This document shows, piece after piece, positions 24,399-35,172 of a DNA stretch of 64,000 nt. The position numbers were made by a program, and so were the translations under genes. The DNA comes from Microlunatus kandeliicorticis (GTDB lineage: Bacteria > Actinomycetota > Actinomycetes > Propionibacteriales > Propionibacteriaceae). Location: contig NZ_JACGWT010000005.1 of assembly GCF_014137855.1 (NCBI RefSeq), forward strand, positions 1-64,000, given 5' to 3'. Each line of letters begins with the position of its first letter. The first letter of the stretch is position 1. The notes under the pieces were generated by a model. The model had not been told where the DNA came from. It saw only the letters and a list, made by a program, of their open reading frames with translations, and did not search any database.

Positions 24399-24952
24399 CC
24401 GAGGACCGCCTGGCGTTCGGGACCGCGACCGCCGACGAGGTCGAGGAGGTGCTCGCGCTGGTCCGCTCGGCCTACCGCGGCGAGGCCAGCCGGGCCGGCT
24501 GGACCACCGAAGCCGACCTGCTCGACGACGAGCGGATCGACGCGCCCGGGGTGGCGGCCAAGATCAGCACCCCCGGGTCGTCGGTGCTCACCGCGCGGAC
24601 GCCCGACGGCGAGCTGGTCGGCTGCTGCGAGCTGGTGCTGAGCGCCGGCGCGCCCGCCTACTTCGGGATGTTCGCGGTCAGCCCCACCCGCCAGAACGCC
24701 CGGATCGGACGCCGGCTGCTGGCCCACGCCGAGGCGCTGGCCGCCGGGGCCGGGGCCGACGCGGTCGAGATGACCGTGATCCGCCAGCGCACCGACATCA
24801 TCGACTGGTACGCCCGGCGCGGCTACGCACCGACCGGCGAGGTCCGGCCGTTCCCCTATGCCGAGCTGGTCAACGGCCGGGCGCTCCGCGACGACCTGGC
24901 CTTCCTGGTGCTCCGCAAGCCGTTGCACGGCTCCGCGGAGGGCGGCCGGTAG
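24395..24952 (+). CDS. GNAT-family N-acetyltransferase
   Basis: This 185-residue GNAT protein has a V-shaped acetyl-CoA loop in [16 protein letters not shown] and the usual closing strand [18 protein letters not shown]. It starts with GTG overlapping the response regulator stop (GTGA), so it is translated with the two-component system. The substrate is unknown. The coupling suggests a small stress or antimicrobial response unit, though nothing in the sequence identifies the signal. Confidence 0.8.
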   Translation: MTEDRLAFGTATADEVEEVLALVRSAYRGEASRAGWTTEADLLDDERIDAPGVAAKISTPGSSVLTARTPDGELVGCCELVLSAGAPAYFGMFAVSPTRQNARIGRRLLAHAEALAAGAGADAVEMTVIRQRTDIIDWYARRGYAPTGEVRPFPYAELVNGRALRDDLAFLVLRKPLHGSAEGGR

Positions 24953-24982
24953 GTTGCCTGCAACCCGTCGGCGCCGACGGGT
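24951..24982 (+). promoter_or_regulatory. glpK promoter: TAGGTT -10 box and 20-base perfect palindrome
   Basis: TAGGTT (24951-24956) includes the TAG stop of the GNAT gene. Six bases later lies the perfect palindrome ACCCGTCGGCGCCGACGGGT (24963-24982), so a transcript starting near 24963 would begin with this hairpin. It may be a repressor operator, a 5' stabilising hairpin or a terminator for the preceding operon. Confidence 0.5.
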
Positions 24983-25025
24983 CGGGCCCGACCAGGGCTC
25001 CCGCCGAGAGGGGCAGGAGAGGCAG

Positions 25026-26543
25026 ATGGCCGACGTCGTCGCCGCGATCGACCAGGGCACCACCAGCACCCGGTGCATGCTCTTCGACCGCTCCGGGACC
25101 GAGGTGTCCCGGCACCAGCTCGAGCACGAGCAGATCCTCCCCGAACGCGGCTGGGTCGAGCACAACCCGGTGGAGATCTGGGAGCGCAGCGTCTCGGTGC
25201 TGCAGACCGCGGTCAACCGGGCCCGGATCGCCCCGTCCGACATCGCCGCCCTCGGGATCACCAACCAGCGCGAGACCACGCTGGTCTGGAACCGGCGCAC
25301 CGGGCGTCCCTACTACAACGCGATCGTCTGGCAGGACACCCGCACCGACCGGATCGCCGCCCGGCTCGAGCGCGAGGGCCACGGCGAGGTGATCCGGCAG
25401 AAGGCCGGCATCCCCCCGGCCACCTACTTCGCCGCCGGCAAGCTGCAGTGGATCCTCGAGAACGTCGACGGGGTCCGCGCCGCGGCCGAGTCCGGCGAGG
25501 CGATCTTCGGCACCACCGACTGCTGGCTGCTGTGGAACCTGACCGGCGGGCCGCGCGGCGGCGTCCACATCACCGACGTCACCAACGCCAGCCGCACCAT
25601 GCTGATGAACCTGACCACGCTCGACTGGGACGACGAGCTGCTGGGCTTCTTCGACATCCCGCGGCAGATGCTCCCCGAGATCCGGCCGTCCTCGGACCCG
25701 AACCTCTACGGCACCACCAGCGACGACGGCCCGCTCGGCGGCGCGGTGCCGATCGCCGGTGCCCTGGGTGACCAGCACGCGGCGATGGTCGGCCAGGTGT
25801 GTCTCGAGGCCGGCGAGGCCAAGAACACCTACGGCACCGGCAACTTCCTGCTGATGAACACCGGCGAGGAGCTGGTGCGCAGCAGGAACGGGCTGCTCTC
25901 GACGGTCTGCTACCAGTTCGGTGATGCCAAGCCGGTCTATGCGCTCGAGGGCTCGATCGCGGTCACCGGCTCGGCGATCCAGTGGCTGCGCGACCAGCTG
26001 AGGATCATCGCGGACGCCGCGGACAGCGAGCGGCTGGCCGCCGGGGTCAAGGACAACGGCGGCGTCTACTTCGTGCCGGCGTTCTCCGGGCTGTTCGCGC
26101 CCTACTGGCGCTCCGACGCCCGCGGCGTGATCGCCGGGCTGAGCCGTTTCAACCACCGCGGCCACATCGCCCGGGCCACCCTCGAGGCGATCTGCTACCA
26201 GAGCAAAGACGTCGTCGAGGCGATGGAGGCCGATTCGGGCGTCCACCTCGACGTGCTCAAGGTCGACGGCGGGGTGACCGCGAACAGCCTCTGCATGCAG
26301 ATCCAGTCCGACGTGCTCGGTGTCGACGTGGTGCGTCCGGAGGTCTCCGAGACCACCGCGCTCGGCGCGGCCTACGCGGCCGGGCTGGCCACCGGCTTCT
26401 GGTCCGACGTCTCCGAGCTCCGCGAGAACTGGCACGAGGACACCCGCTGGTCCCCCACCTGGACCGACGAGCAGCGCCGGACAGGTCACACCCGGTGGAA
26501 GAAGGCCGTCGAGCGCACCCTCGACTGGGTCGACCTGGACTGA
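25026..26543 (+). CDS. glpK: Glycerol kinase
   Basis: Glycerol kinase converts glycerol and ATP to sn-glycerol 3-phosphate in the cytoplasm. The 505-residue product has the N-terminal phosphate-binding motif [13 protein letters not shown], the substrate region [11 protein letters not shown], and FGGY-family hallmarks such as [13 protein letters not shown] and the closing [17 protein letters not shown]. Length matches the family. ATG at 25026 follows a purine-rich ribosome site (GGCAGGAGAGGCAG). glpD lies 105 bases downstream on the same strand. No glycerol facilitator gene (glpF) is adjacent, unlike many glp operons. Confidence 0.95.
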   Translation: MADVVAAIDQGTTSTRCMLFDRSGTEVSRHQLEHEQILPERGWVEHNPVEIWERSVSVLQTAVNRARIAPSDIAALGITNQRETTLVWNRRTGRPYYNAIVWQDTRTDRIAARLEREGHGEVIRQKAGIPPATYFAAGKLQWILENVDGVRAAAESGEAIFGTTDCWLLWNLTGGPRGGVHITDVTNASRTMLMNLTTLDWDDELLGFFDIPRQMLPEIRPSSDPNLYGTTSDDGPLGGAVPIAGALGDQHAAMVGQVCLEAGEAKNTYGTGNFLLMNTGEELVRSRNGLLSTVCYQFGDAKPVYALEGSIAVTGSAIQWLRDQLRIIADAADSERLAAGVKDNGGVYFVPAFSGLFAPYWRSDARGVIAGLSRFNHRGHIARATLEAICYQSKDVVEAMEADSGVHLDVLKVDGGVTANSLCMQIQSDVLGVDVVRPEVSETTALGAAYAAGLATGFWSDVSELRENWHEDTRWSPTWTDEQRRTGHTRWKKAVERTLDWVDLD

Positions 26544-26547
26544 CTCC

Positions 26548-26623
26548 ACCGCCCCGCGGCCGACCCGACGTCGAACGGCGGCGACCCCGGACGGGCGGCG
26601 ACGTCGGCGGGATTCGGGGCGGT
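26548..26623. terminator. Long inverted repeat between glpK and glpD, attenuator/terminator candidate
   Basis: ACCGCCCCG (26548-26556) pairs with CGGGGCGGT (26615-26623), and inside this CCGACCCGACGTCG can pair with CGACGTCGG. The whole region could fold into one long stem. It has no U tract, so it may reduce read-through from glpK rather than stop it. Confidence 0.4.
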
Positions 26624-26636
26624 GGTGCGGGCCGGG

Positions 26637-26642
26637 CAGAAT
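26637..26642 (+). promoter_or_regulatory. -10 box (CAGAAT) of glpD
   Basis: CAGAAT ends 6 bases before the ATG at 26649, so glpD probably has its own leaderless transcript in addition to any read-through from glpK. Confidence 0.5.
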
Positions 26643-26648
26643 GGCGGC

Positions 26649-28361
26649 ATGGCCACGCTCACCTCTCCGCTCAACCCGCAGACCCGCGCCGAGGCGCTCC
26701 GGCGGCTGGCCACCGAGGAGCTCGACGTGCTGGTGATCGGCGCCGGGGTGACCGGGGCCGGAGCCGCCCTCGACGCGGTGACCCGCGGGCTCAAGGTCGG
26801 GCTGGTCGAGGCCCGCGACTACGCGGCCGGCACCTCCAGCCGGTCGAGCAAGCTGTTCCACGGCGGGCTGCGCTATCTCGAGCAGCTCAACTTCCACCTG
26901 GTCTTCGAGGCGCTCAAGGAGCGCAAGCTCGCCCTGGAGAAGCTCTGCCCGCACCTGGCCCGGCCGGTGCCGTTCATCTTCCCGCTGCAGAAGCCGGCCA
27001 TCGACCGCGGTTACGCCGGGCTCGGCATCACCGTCTACGACGTGATGGGCGCCGGCCGCGGCGTCCCCTCGCACCTGCGGCACCTGGGCAAGGCCAAGAC
27101 CTACGCCAGCTTCCCCTCGGCCAAGCGCGGCGCGCTGACCGGCTCGATCCGGTTCTACGAGGGCCAGGTCGACGACGCCCGGCACACCCTGTTCCTGGCC
27201 CGCACCGCGGCGCACTACGGCGCGATCGTCGCCTCCAGCACCCGGGTCACCGGCTTCCTCCGCGAGGCCGACCACGTGGCCGGTGTCCGGGTCCGCGACC
27301 TCGAGGACGGCACCGACTTCGAGATCCGGGCCAGGCAGACGATCAACTGCGCCGGGGTCTGGATCGACGAGATCCAGGAGATGGTCGGCGGCCGCGGGCA
27401 GTTCAAGGTCCGGGCCAGCAAGGGCATCCACCTGGTGGTGCCGCGGAACCGGATCAACTCCAAGACCGGGATCATCACCCGGACCGAGAAGAGCCTGCTG
27501 TTCGTCATCCCGTGGGGCAGCCACTGGCTGATCGGCACCACCGACACCGACTGGCACCTCGACCTGGCCCACCCGGCGGCCAGCCAGGCCGACATCGACT
27601 ACGTCCTCGACCACGTCAACGCCCTGCTCGCCGACCCGCTGACCCGGGCCGACGTCGTCGGCGTCTACGCCGGGCTGCGCCCCCTCCTGGCCGGCGAGGA
27701 CGAGTCGACCTCGAAGCTGTCCCGCGAGCACGCCGTCGCCTCCCCGGTCGACGGGCTGACCATGATCGCCGGCGGCAAGTACACGACCTACCGGGTGATG
27801 GCCAAGGACGCCGTCGACGCGGTGGTGCACAACCTCAACCGCAAGGTGCCGGGCTCGATCACCGAGGACGTCCCGCTGCTCGGCGCCGACGGGTACGCCG
27901 CCGCCTGGAACAGCCGCGAGCTGACCGCCGAGCGCACCGGGCTCAGCACCGCCCGGATCGAGCACCTGCTCGGCCGCTACGGGACCCTGCTTCCCGAGCT
28001 GCTGACCATGATCGAGGAGCGCCCGGAGCTGCGCGAGCCGTTGGCGTCGGCGCCGGAGTACCTGCGGGTCGAGGCGGTCTACGCCGCCTCGCACGAGGGG
28101 GCGCTGCACCTCGACGACGTGCTGGCCCGGCGCACCCGGATCTCCATCGAGACCTGGGACCGTGGCGAGGCGGCGGCCGCCGAGGTGGCCGCGCTGGTCG
28201 CCCCGGTGCTGGGCTGGTCCGAGGCCGACGTCGAGCGCGAGGTGGAGCACTACCGGGCCCGGGTGGCCGCCGAGCGCGAGTCGCAGACCATGCCCGACGA
28301 CCGGACCGCCGACGCCGCCCGGCTCGGCGCCCCGGACGTCCGCACCGGCATCCCGGCCTGA
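26649..28361 (+). CDS. glpD: Glycerol-3-phosphate dehydrogenase, FAD-dependent
   Basis: This enzyme oxidises glycerol 3-phosphate to dihydroxyacetone phosphate and passes electrons to the quinone pool at the membrane. The 570-residue protein has the FAD-binding motif VIGAGVTGAGAALDAVTRG at about 22-40, the family signature SSRSSKLFHGGLRYLEQLNF, and GLRPLL and GGKYTTYRVMAKDAVD near the C-terminal third. A C-terminal DAO_C domain follows. Start choice rests on CAGAAT 6 bases upstream. It acts directly after glpK in the same pathway. Confidence 0.94.
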   Translation: MATLTSPLNPQTRAEALRRLATEELDVLVIGAGVTGAGAALDAVTRGLKVGLVEARDYAAGTSSRSSKLFHGGLRYLEQLNFHLVFEALKERKLALEKLCPHLARPVPFIFPLQKPAIDRGYAGLGITVYDVMGAGRGVPSHLRHLGKAKTYASFPSAKRGALTGSIRFYEGQVDDARHTLFLARTAAHYGAIVASSTRVTGFLREADHVAGVRVRDLEDGTDFEIRARQTINCAGVWIDEIQEMVGGRGQFKVRASKGIHLVVPRNRINSKTGIITRTEKSLLFVIPWGSHWLIGTTDTDWHLDLAHPAASQADIDYVLDHVNALLADPLTRADVVGVYAGLRPLLAGEDESTSKLSREHAVASPVDGLTMIAGGKYTTYRVMAKDAVDAVVHNLNRKVPGSITEDVPLLGADGYAAAWNSRELTAERTGLSTARIEHLLGRYGTLLPELLTMIEERPELREPLASAPEYLRVEAVYAASHEGALHLDDVLARRTRISIETWDRGEAAAAEVAALVAPVLGWSEADVEREVEHYRARVAAERESQTMPDDRTADAARLGAPDVRTGIPA

Positions 28362-28385
28362 CCGCCCCGGACCGCCAGCGCAGCG

Positions 28386-28901
28386 TCAGGCGGGCCAGCT
28401 CGGCCGGTCCGGGCGGGCGTCCGGCCGCAGCTGCCGGCGGTCGCGCTCGCGCGCGACCTCCCACGAACGCCGGAGGGTGTGGTAACCGGCCGCTCCCCCG
28501 ACGGCCGCCACCGACCCACCGACCAGCCCGAGCACCGCGTACTCCGCCGCCCCCGCCACCGACAGCCCGAGCAGCAGCACCGCGGCCAGTCCGAGACAGC
28601 TGATCATGATCAGGATCGCCAGCACGTCGGCACCGCGCCACGGCACCGGCGGGTGGGCGGTCGGGGTGGGCGGCACCGGCGGCAGCGGCGGCAGGTCGGC
28701 CAGCAGCACGTCGAGGTCGCGACGGCTGACCGCCCGGAGCGCCTGGCCGGCGCGGTGGTCGAAGTCGTCGGGGTCGAGCCGCCCGGCGGCGTAGTGCGCG
28801 CCGAGCGCGTCGGCCACCGCGCTCCGTTCGAGATCACCGACCCGCTGGCGGGGATCGGGACGCTGCCACGGGGGAAGGCCGAACGGCCCGGTCGTCGTCA
28901 C
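28386..28901 (-). CDS. DUF1707 (SHOCT-like) membrane protein
   Basis: This 171-residue protein has a DUF1707-type N-terminal domain (VGDLERSAVADALGAHYAAG then LDPDDFDHRAGQALRAVSRRDLDVLLADLP), a Pro-rich linker and two close membrane helices (DVLAILIMISCLGLAAVLLLG; AEYAVLGLVGGSVAAVGGAA). A short basic tail follows. The DUF1707 domain is common in actinobacterial membrane and regulatory proteins, and its function is not known. GTG at 28901 has CAGAGT 7 bases upstream. It converges on glpD with a 24-base gap. Confidence 0.75.
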   Translation of the reverse strand: MTTTGPFGLPPWQRPDPRQRVGDLERSAVADALGAHYAAGRLDPDDFDHRAGQALRAVSRRDLDVLLADLPPLPPVPPTPTAHPPVPWRGADVLAILIMISCLGLAAVLLLGLSVAGAAEYAVLGLVGGSVAAVGGAAGYHTLRRSWEVARERDRRQLRPDARPDRPSWPA

Positions 28902-29047
28902 CCCGCCGACTCTGCCGCGCCGCCGCCGGTCCCGCATCGGCCCGCGGTCTGCCGGCCGACGCACCGGCATCGGCCCGGGGTAAGACCTCCGGTGACGAGC
29001 CGCCTGCGGTGCTGCTGCCGTCTGCTGCGGGCCGGGAGGCGCTGCAC

Positions 29048-29053
29048 TAACGT
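29048..29053 (+). promoter_or_regulatory. -10 box (TAACGT) of the acyl-CoA synthetase gene
   Basis: TAACGT ends 7 bases before the ATG at 29061, a leaderless arrangement. Confidence 0.6.
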
Positions 29054-29060
29054 GCCGACC

Positions 29061-30833
<1,773 letters not shown>

Positions 30834-30908
30834 GGTCGTTCACCCGGGTTGGGTACGGTCGAGGACCCGCTCCGGCGGTGGACCCTGCCGACCGACCGAA
30901 CGGTGATC

Positions 30909-31811
30909 ATGAGCCCGAAGAAGTCCCCCGACCCGCGCGTCCTGATCGGTGCCTACCTCGCCGCCCAGTGCACCGCGGTGCTCGACGCCGAGGTCCCGAT
31001 CACCGCGGCCGCCGAGGCCCGGGCGGCGGGACGACCGACCGAGCCGGCCGTGGTGGTCGAGCTGGTGCACGACACCCGGGTCGCCCTGCGTCGGCTCCGC
31101 AGCACGCTGCGGGTCTTCGCCGCCGCCTTCACCGAGCCCGAGCGGACCCTGCTGCTCGAGGAGGCCGGCTGGTACGCCGAGAGCCTCGGCGCGCTGCGCG
31201 ACCTCGACGTGATCGACGAACGGGTCCGGGCCGGCCTGGCCGCGCTGCCGCCCGCGCTGCGCGTCGGCGACCCCGAGGCACGGCTCGAGGCGGACCTCAC
31301 CGAACGTCGCGCCGCGCACCTGGGGGCGCTGGCCGGCGTCCTGGAGACCGAGCGGTACGCCGGGCTGCGCTCGATGCTGACCGGCTGGCGCGAGAGGCCG
31401 CCGTGGGCGCGCAAGGCCAGGAAGGTCGACCTGCGCAGCCGGGTCAAGGCCGCCGACCGCAAGCTCACCGGCCGGGTGGCCACCGCGGTCACCGCGGTCC
31501 GGGCCGACGACCCGGAGGCGGCCCACCTGCTGCACCAGGCCCGGAAGACCGCCAAGCGGCACCGGTACGCCGCCGAGCTGGCCCAGCCGGTCCTCGGGGC
31601 GAAGACCGAGGCCTTGCTGGTCGCCCGCAAGCAGCTGCAGGACGAGCTCGGGCTGCTCCAGGACGCGGTGGTCACCGTCGCCTACCTGGCCGACCTCGGG
31701 CGGCGGCTGGGCAACCGGGCCGGGCGGAACGTGTTCAGCTTCGGGGCGGTCGCGGCGCTCGAGCAGCGCGCCGAGACCGACGGCATGCGCCGGTTCGCCG
31801 ACCGCGGCTGA
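30909..31811 (+). CDS. CHAD-domain protein
   Basis: This 300-residue helical protein belongs to the CHAD family, which binds inorganic polyphosphate through conserved His and basic residues. It shows the typical motifs ELVHDTRVALRRLRSTLRVF, LGALRDLDV and LHQARKTAKRHRYAAELAQ. No CYTH (triphosphatase) domain is attached, so it may bind polyphosphate rather than cut it. ATG at 30909 gives MSPKKSPDPRVLI; GTG at 30903 is possible. No clear ribosome site or leaderless box decides between them. Confidence 0.82.
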   Translation: MSPKKSPDPRVLIGAYLAAQCTAVLDAEVPITAAAEARAAGRPTEPAVVVELVHDTRVALRRLRSTLRVFAAAFTEPERTLLLEEAGWYAESLGALRDLDVIDERVRAGLAALPPALRVGDPEARLEADLTERRAAHLGALAGVLETERYAGLRSMLTGWRERPPWARKARKVDLRSRVKAADRKLTGRVATAVTAVRADDPEAAHLLHQARKTAKRHRYAAELAQPVLGAKTEALLVARKQLQDELGLLQDAVVTVAYLADLGRRLGNRAGRNVFSFGAVAALEQRAETDGMRRFADRG

Positions 31812-31841
31812 GCGTCGGTGCCGCCGTCCGTCGCCGCGCCC

Positions 31842-32663
31842 TCAAAGGGCGACGGTGCCGGTGATCCCCACCACGGTGTCGCCGCCGACCCAGACGTCGG
31901 TGCCGTCGTGGTGCAGGTGGATCCGCCCGCGGCGGCCGATCGCAGTCCCCTGGGCCGCGACGTAGTCGTCGGGCGCCCGGCCGGAGCCGATCAGCCACTG
32001 CGCGACTGCGGCGTTGAGGCTGCCGGTCACCGGGTCCTCCCCGCCGGGGAAGAAGGCCCGCAGCTCCCAGCCGACCTCGCCGCCCGGCGGGTGCGGACCG
32101 ACCAGCCCGATGTCACCGAACCCAGCCACCGGCAGCGGCGGCGGGTCGACGTCGAGCACCGTGGCCGCGTCGCTGAGCAGCAGCGCCACCCAGCCCGGAC
32201 CGTTGTCGGCCCAGGCGGCATCGACCACCTGGTCCGGGCGCAGCCCGAGCTCGCGGACCAGCGTGGCCAGCGGTTCCGGATCGACCGGCCCGCCGCGGAG
32301 CAGCGGCGGCGCGGCGAAGGCCAGCCGGTCGCCGTCGCGGCGGATCCGCACCAGCCCGGCGCCGCACTGCTGGACCAGCACGTCGTCGGCCCGCGGCGCG
32401 CCGCCGGCCTCGAGCCAGGCCCGGGCCGACCCGAGGGTGGGGTGCCCGGCGAACGGGAGCTCGCGGGCGGTGGTGAAGATCCGCAGCCGGTAGTCGGCGC
32501 CCGGGTCGGTCGGCGGCAGCAGGAAGGTGGTCTCGCTGAGGTTGGTCCAGGCGGCGAAGGCGGCCATCCGCTCGTCGTCGAGGCCCTCCGCGTCGTGGAC
32601 GACGGCGACCGGGTTGCCCCGGGTGAACTCGGCGGAGAACACGTCCACCTGGCTGAAACGCAT
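31842..32663 (-). CDS. PhzF-family isomerase/epimerase-like protein
   Basis: The product is 273 residues with the PhzF two-domain fold signature. It has MRFSQVDVFSAEFTRGNPVAVV at the N-terminus, the catalytic Glu in NLSETTFLLPP near residue 46, FAGHPTLGSARAW, and DPVTGSLNAAVAQWL in the second domain. PhzF proteins catalyse isomerisation using this Glu. Most family members outside phenazine clusters have unknown substrates, and no phenazine genes lie nearby. ATG at 32663 has CAGGGT 7 bases upstream. It is divergent from parC. Confidence 0.88.
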   Translation of the reverse strand: MRFSQVDVFSAEFTRGNPVAVVHDAEGLDDERMAAFAAWTNLSETTFLLPPTDPGADYRLRIFTTARELPFAGHPTLGSARAWLEAGGAPRADDVLVQQCGAGLVRIRRDGDRLAFAAPPLLRGGPVDPEPLATLVRELGLRPDQVVDAAWADNGPGWVALLLSDAATVLDVDPPPLPVAGFGDIGLVGPHPPGGEVGWELRAFFPGGEDPVTGSLNAAVAQWLIGSGRAPDDYVAAQGTAIGRRGRIHLHHDGTDVWVGGDTVVGITGTVAL

Positions 32664-32670
32664 GTCCGTC

Positions 32671-32696
32671 ACCCTGTCACGCCCCGCTGACAGAAT
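32671..32696. promoter_or_regulatory. Back-to-back -10 boxes of phzF-like gene (minus) and parC (plus)
   Basis: CAGGGT on the minus strand (32671-32676) ends 7 bases before the PhzF ATG, and CAGAAT on the plus strand (32691-32696) ends 6 bases before the parC ATG. The two boxes are 14 bases apart, so RNA polymerase cannot serve both at the same moment. Confidence 0.55.
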
Positions 32697-32702
32697 GCCG
32701 GT

Positions 32703-35168
32703 ATGGCCCGAGCACCCCGTACGCCGACCGACGAGCCGACCGAGGAGCCGGCGGAGCGGATCCTCGACGTCGACGTCCGCAACGAGATGCAGAACAGCTT
32801 CCTCGAGTACGCCTACTCGGTCATCTACAGCCGGGCGCTGCCCGACGCCCGCGACGGGCTCAAGCCGGTGCAGCGACGGATCCTCTACTCGATGCGCGAC
32901 ATGGGGCTGCTGCCCACCCGGGGCCACGTCAAGTGCGCCCGGGTGGTCGGTGAGGTGATGGGCAAGCTGCACCCGCACGGCGACGGCGCGATCTACGACG
33001 CGCTGGTCCGCACCACGCAGTCCTGGACCATGCGGCTGCCGCTCGTCGACGGGCACGGCAACTTCGGCTCGCCCGACGCCGGCCCGGCGGCGATGCGCTA
33101 CACCGAGTGCCGGATGGCGCCCTCGGCGCTGGCCATGACCGACGGGCTCGACCAGAACAGCGTCGACTTCGTCCCCAGCTACGACGGCAAGGAGACCCAG
33201 CCGGCGGTGCTGCCGGCCGCGTTCCCCAACCTGCTCGTCAACGGCACCAGCGGGATCGCGGTCGGCATGGCCACCAACTGCCCGCCGCACAACCTGATCG
33301 AGGTGGTGCAGGCCCTCCGGCACCTGCTCCGGCACCCGGACGCGAGCGTCGACGACCTGATGCGGTTCGTCCCCGGCCCGGACCTGCCGACCGGCGGCAA
33401 GATCATCGGGCTGGACGGGATCCGCGAGGCCTACCAGACCGGCAAGGGCACCTTCAAGATCAGGGCGACCGCCCGGGTCGAGCAGACCTCGCCGCGGCGC
33501 AAGGGGATCGTGATCACCGAGCTGCCCTACGGGATCGGCCCGGAGAAGGTGGTCGAGCAGATCTCGGCGGCGGTCAAGGCCAAGAAGCTGCAGGGCATCG
33601 CCGACCTCAAGGACCTCACCGACCTGGCCCACGGCACCCGGCTGGTGGTCGAGGTGAAGAACGGGTTCAACCCGGACGCGCTGCTCGAGCAGCTCTACCG
33701 GTTGACCAAGCTCGAGGACAGCTTCGCGATCAACGCGGTCGCCCTGGTCGAGGGCCAGCCGCGGACGCTGACCCTCAAGGAGCTGATGGAGGTCTACCTC
33801 GCGCACCGGCTGGAGGTGGTGCTCCGCCGGACGACCTTCGAGCGCGACCGGGCCGCCAACCGGCTGCACCTCGTCGAGGGGCTGCTGCTGGCCATCGTCG
33901 ACATCGACGACGTGATCGCGATCATCCGCTCCTCCGAGGACGCGGCCGCGGCGCGGACCCGGCTGATCGAGGTCTTCGACCTGACCGAGGTACAGGCGAA
34001 CTACATCCTCGACATGCAGCTGCGGCGGCTGACCCGCTACAGCAGCATCGAGCTGGAGACCGAGCGCGACGAGCTGCGCGACCGGATCGCCGAGCTGACC
34101 TCGATCATCGAGGACCCGGCGCAGCTGCGGCTGCTGGTCGGCAACGAGCTGGCCGAGGTCGCCAAGCAGCACGGCACCCCGCGCCGGACCATCCTGCTGG
34201 CCTCCACCGGCGTGACCGCGGCGGCGGCCCCGCTCGAGGTGGCCGACGACCCGTGCTGGGTGCTGCTCTCCTCGGCCGGGCTGCTGGCCCGGACCGAGAC
34301 CGCCGACCCGCTGCCGGGGGCGGAGACGGCCGACCAGCGGGCCAACCACGACGTGGTCGTCAGCCGGATCGCCACCACCGCCCGCGGCGAGTTCGGCGTG
34401 CTCACCTCGGCCGGGCGGCTGATCCGGGCGTCCGCGCTCGATCTGCCCACCGTCCCGGTGACCGCGGCCGCCCCGAACCTGCAGGGCGGGGCGCACGTCA
34501 GCGAGCTGCTCGCGGTCGACGGCGGCGAGCGGGTGCTCGGGCTGACCACGCTGGCTCCCGACTCCCCCGGGCTCGCGCTCGGGACCCGGCGCGGCGTGGT
34601 CAAGCGGGTCAACCCCGAGCTGCTGGCCAAGGACAGCTGGGAGGTGATCCGGCTCGACGACGGCGACGAGGTGGTCGGCGCGGTCGAGCTCGACGCCGCG
34701 CACGGCGGCGACCGCGCCGAGCTGGTGCTGATCAGCAACGACGCCCAGCTGCTGCACTTCCCGGCCTCGGTGGTGCGCCCGCAGGGCCGCGGCGGCGGCG
34801 GGATGGCCGGGATCAAGCTGGCCGACGGGGCCGCGGTGGTGTTCTTCGGGGCCGTGCCGGCCGACCGGCCCGGCGCGGTGGTGACCGTGGCCGGGAGCAG
34901 CCGCGCCCTGCCCGGCACCGACGCCGGCAGCGTCAAGATGACCGACCTCGCCGACTACCCGGGCAAGGGCCGGGCCACCGGCGGGGTCCGCTGCCACCGC
35001 TTCCTCAAGGGCGAGGACGTGCTGCTGGTGGCCTGGGCCGGGCCGCTGCCCGCCCGGGCGGCCGCCGCCAGCGGCGCCCCGGTCGAGCTCCCCGAGCTCG
35101 ACCACCGGCGCGACGGGTCCGGCGTGCCCGGCAGCCAGCCGATCGCCGCGGTGGCCAGCGCGGGCTGA
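32703..35168 (+). CDS. parC: Type IIA topoisomerase subunit A (topoisomerase IV ParC-like / GyrA-like)
   Basis: This 821-residue subunit cuts and rejoins DNA in the heterotetramer with subunit B. The catalytic Tyr is Y133 in [10 protein letters not shown]. The quinolone-determining region is [14 protein letters not shown]: Gly95 at the place of GyrA Ser83 and Asp99 at the place of Asp87. The coiled-coil gate and a C-terminal beta-pinwheel domain (from about residue 510) follow. The GyrA-box is not recognised, so ParC-like function is favoured. The partner is the parE-like gene at 43833. ATG has CAGAAT 6 bases upstream. The last codons SAG-TGA merge into repeat array C. Confidence 0.9.
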   Translation: MARAPRTPTDEPTEEPAERILDVDVRNEMQNSFLEYAYSVIYSRALPDARDGLKPVQRRILYSMRDMGLLPTRGHVKCARVVGEVMGKLHPHGDGAIYDALVRTTQSWTMRLPLVDGHGNFGSPDAGPAAMRYTECRMAPSALAMTDGLDQNSVDFVPSYDGKETQPAVLPAAFPNLLVNGTSGIAVGMATNCPPHNLIEVVQALRHLLRHPDASVDDLMRFVPGPDLPTGGKIIGLDGIREAYQTGKGTFKIRATARVEQTSPRRKGIVITELPYGIGPEKVVEQISAAVKAKKLQGIADLKDLTDLAHGTRLVVEVKNGFNPDALLEQLYRLTKLEDSFAINAVALVEGQPRTLTLKELMEVYLAHRLEVVLRRTTFERDRAANRLHLVEGLLLAIVDIDDVIAIIRSSEDAAAARTRLIEVFDLTEVQANYILDMQLRRLTRYSSIELETERDELRDRIAELTSIIEDPAQLRLLVGNELAEVAKQHGTPRRTILLASTGVTAAAAPLEVADDPCWVLLSSAGLLARTETADPLPGAETADQRANHDVVVSRIATTARGEFGVLTSAGRLIRASALDLPTVPVTAAAPNLQGGAHVSELLAVDGGERVLGLTTLAPDSPGLALGTRRGVVKRVNPELLAKDSWEVIRLDDGDEVVGAVELDAAHGGDRAELVLISNDAQLLHFPASVVRPQGRGGGGMAGIKLADGAAVVFFGAVPADRPGAVVTVAGSSRALPGTDAGSVKMTDLADYPGKGRATGGVRCHRFLKGEDVLLVAWAGPLPARAAAASGAPVELPELDHRRDGSGVPGSQPIAAVASAG

Positions 35169-35172
35169 GCCG

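Noticed and set aside
24870-28250. Very long minus-strand open frame (over 1100 codons)
   Set aside because: It is antisense to glpK and glpD, which have clear family motifs. Its translation is low-complexity Gly/Val/Arg/Leu, the usual shadow of GC-rich codon bias.
32664-35105. Minus-strand open frame upstream of the PhzF start
   Set aside because: It is antisense to parC, shows no motifs, and the PhzF protein has a natural N-terminus at 32663 with a -10 box.
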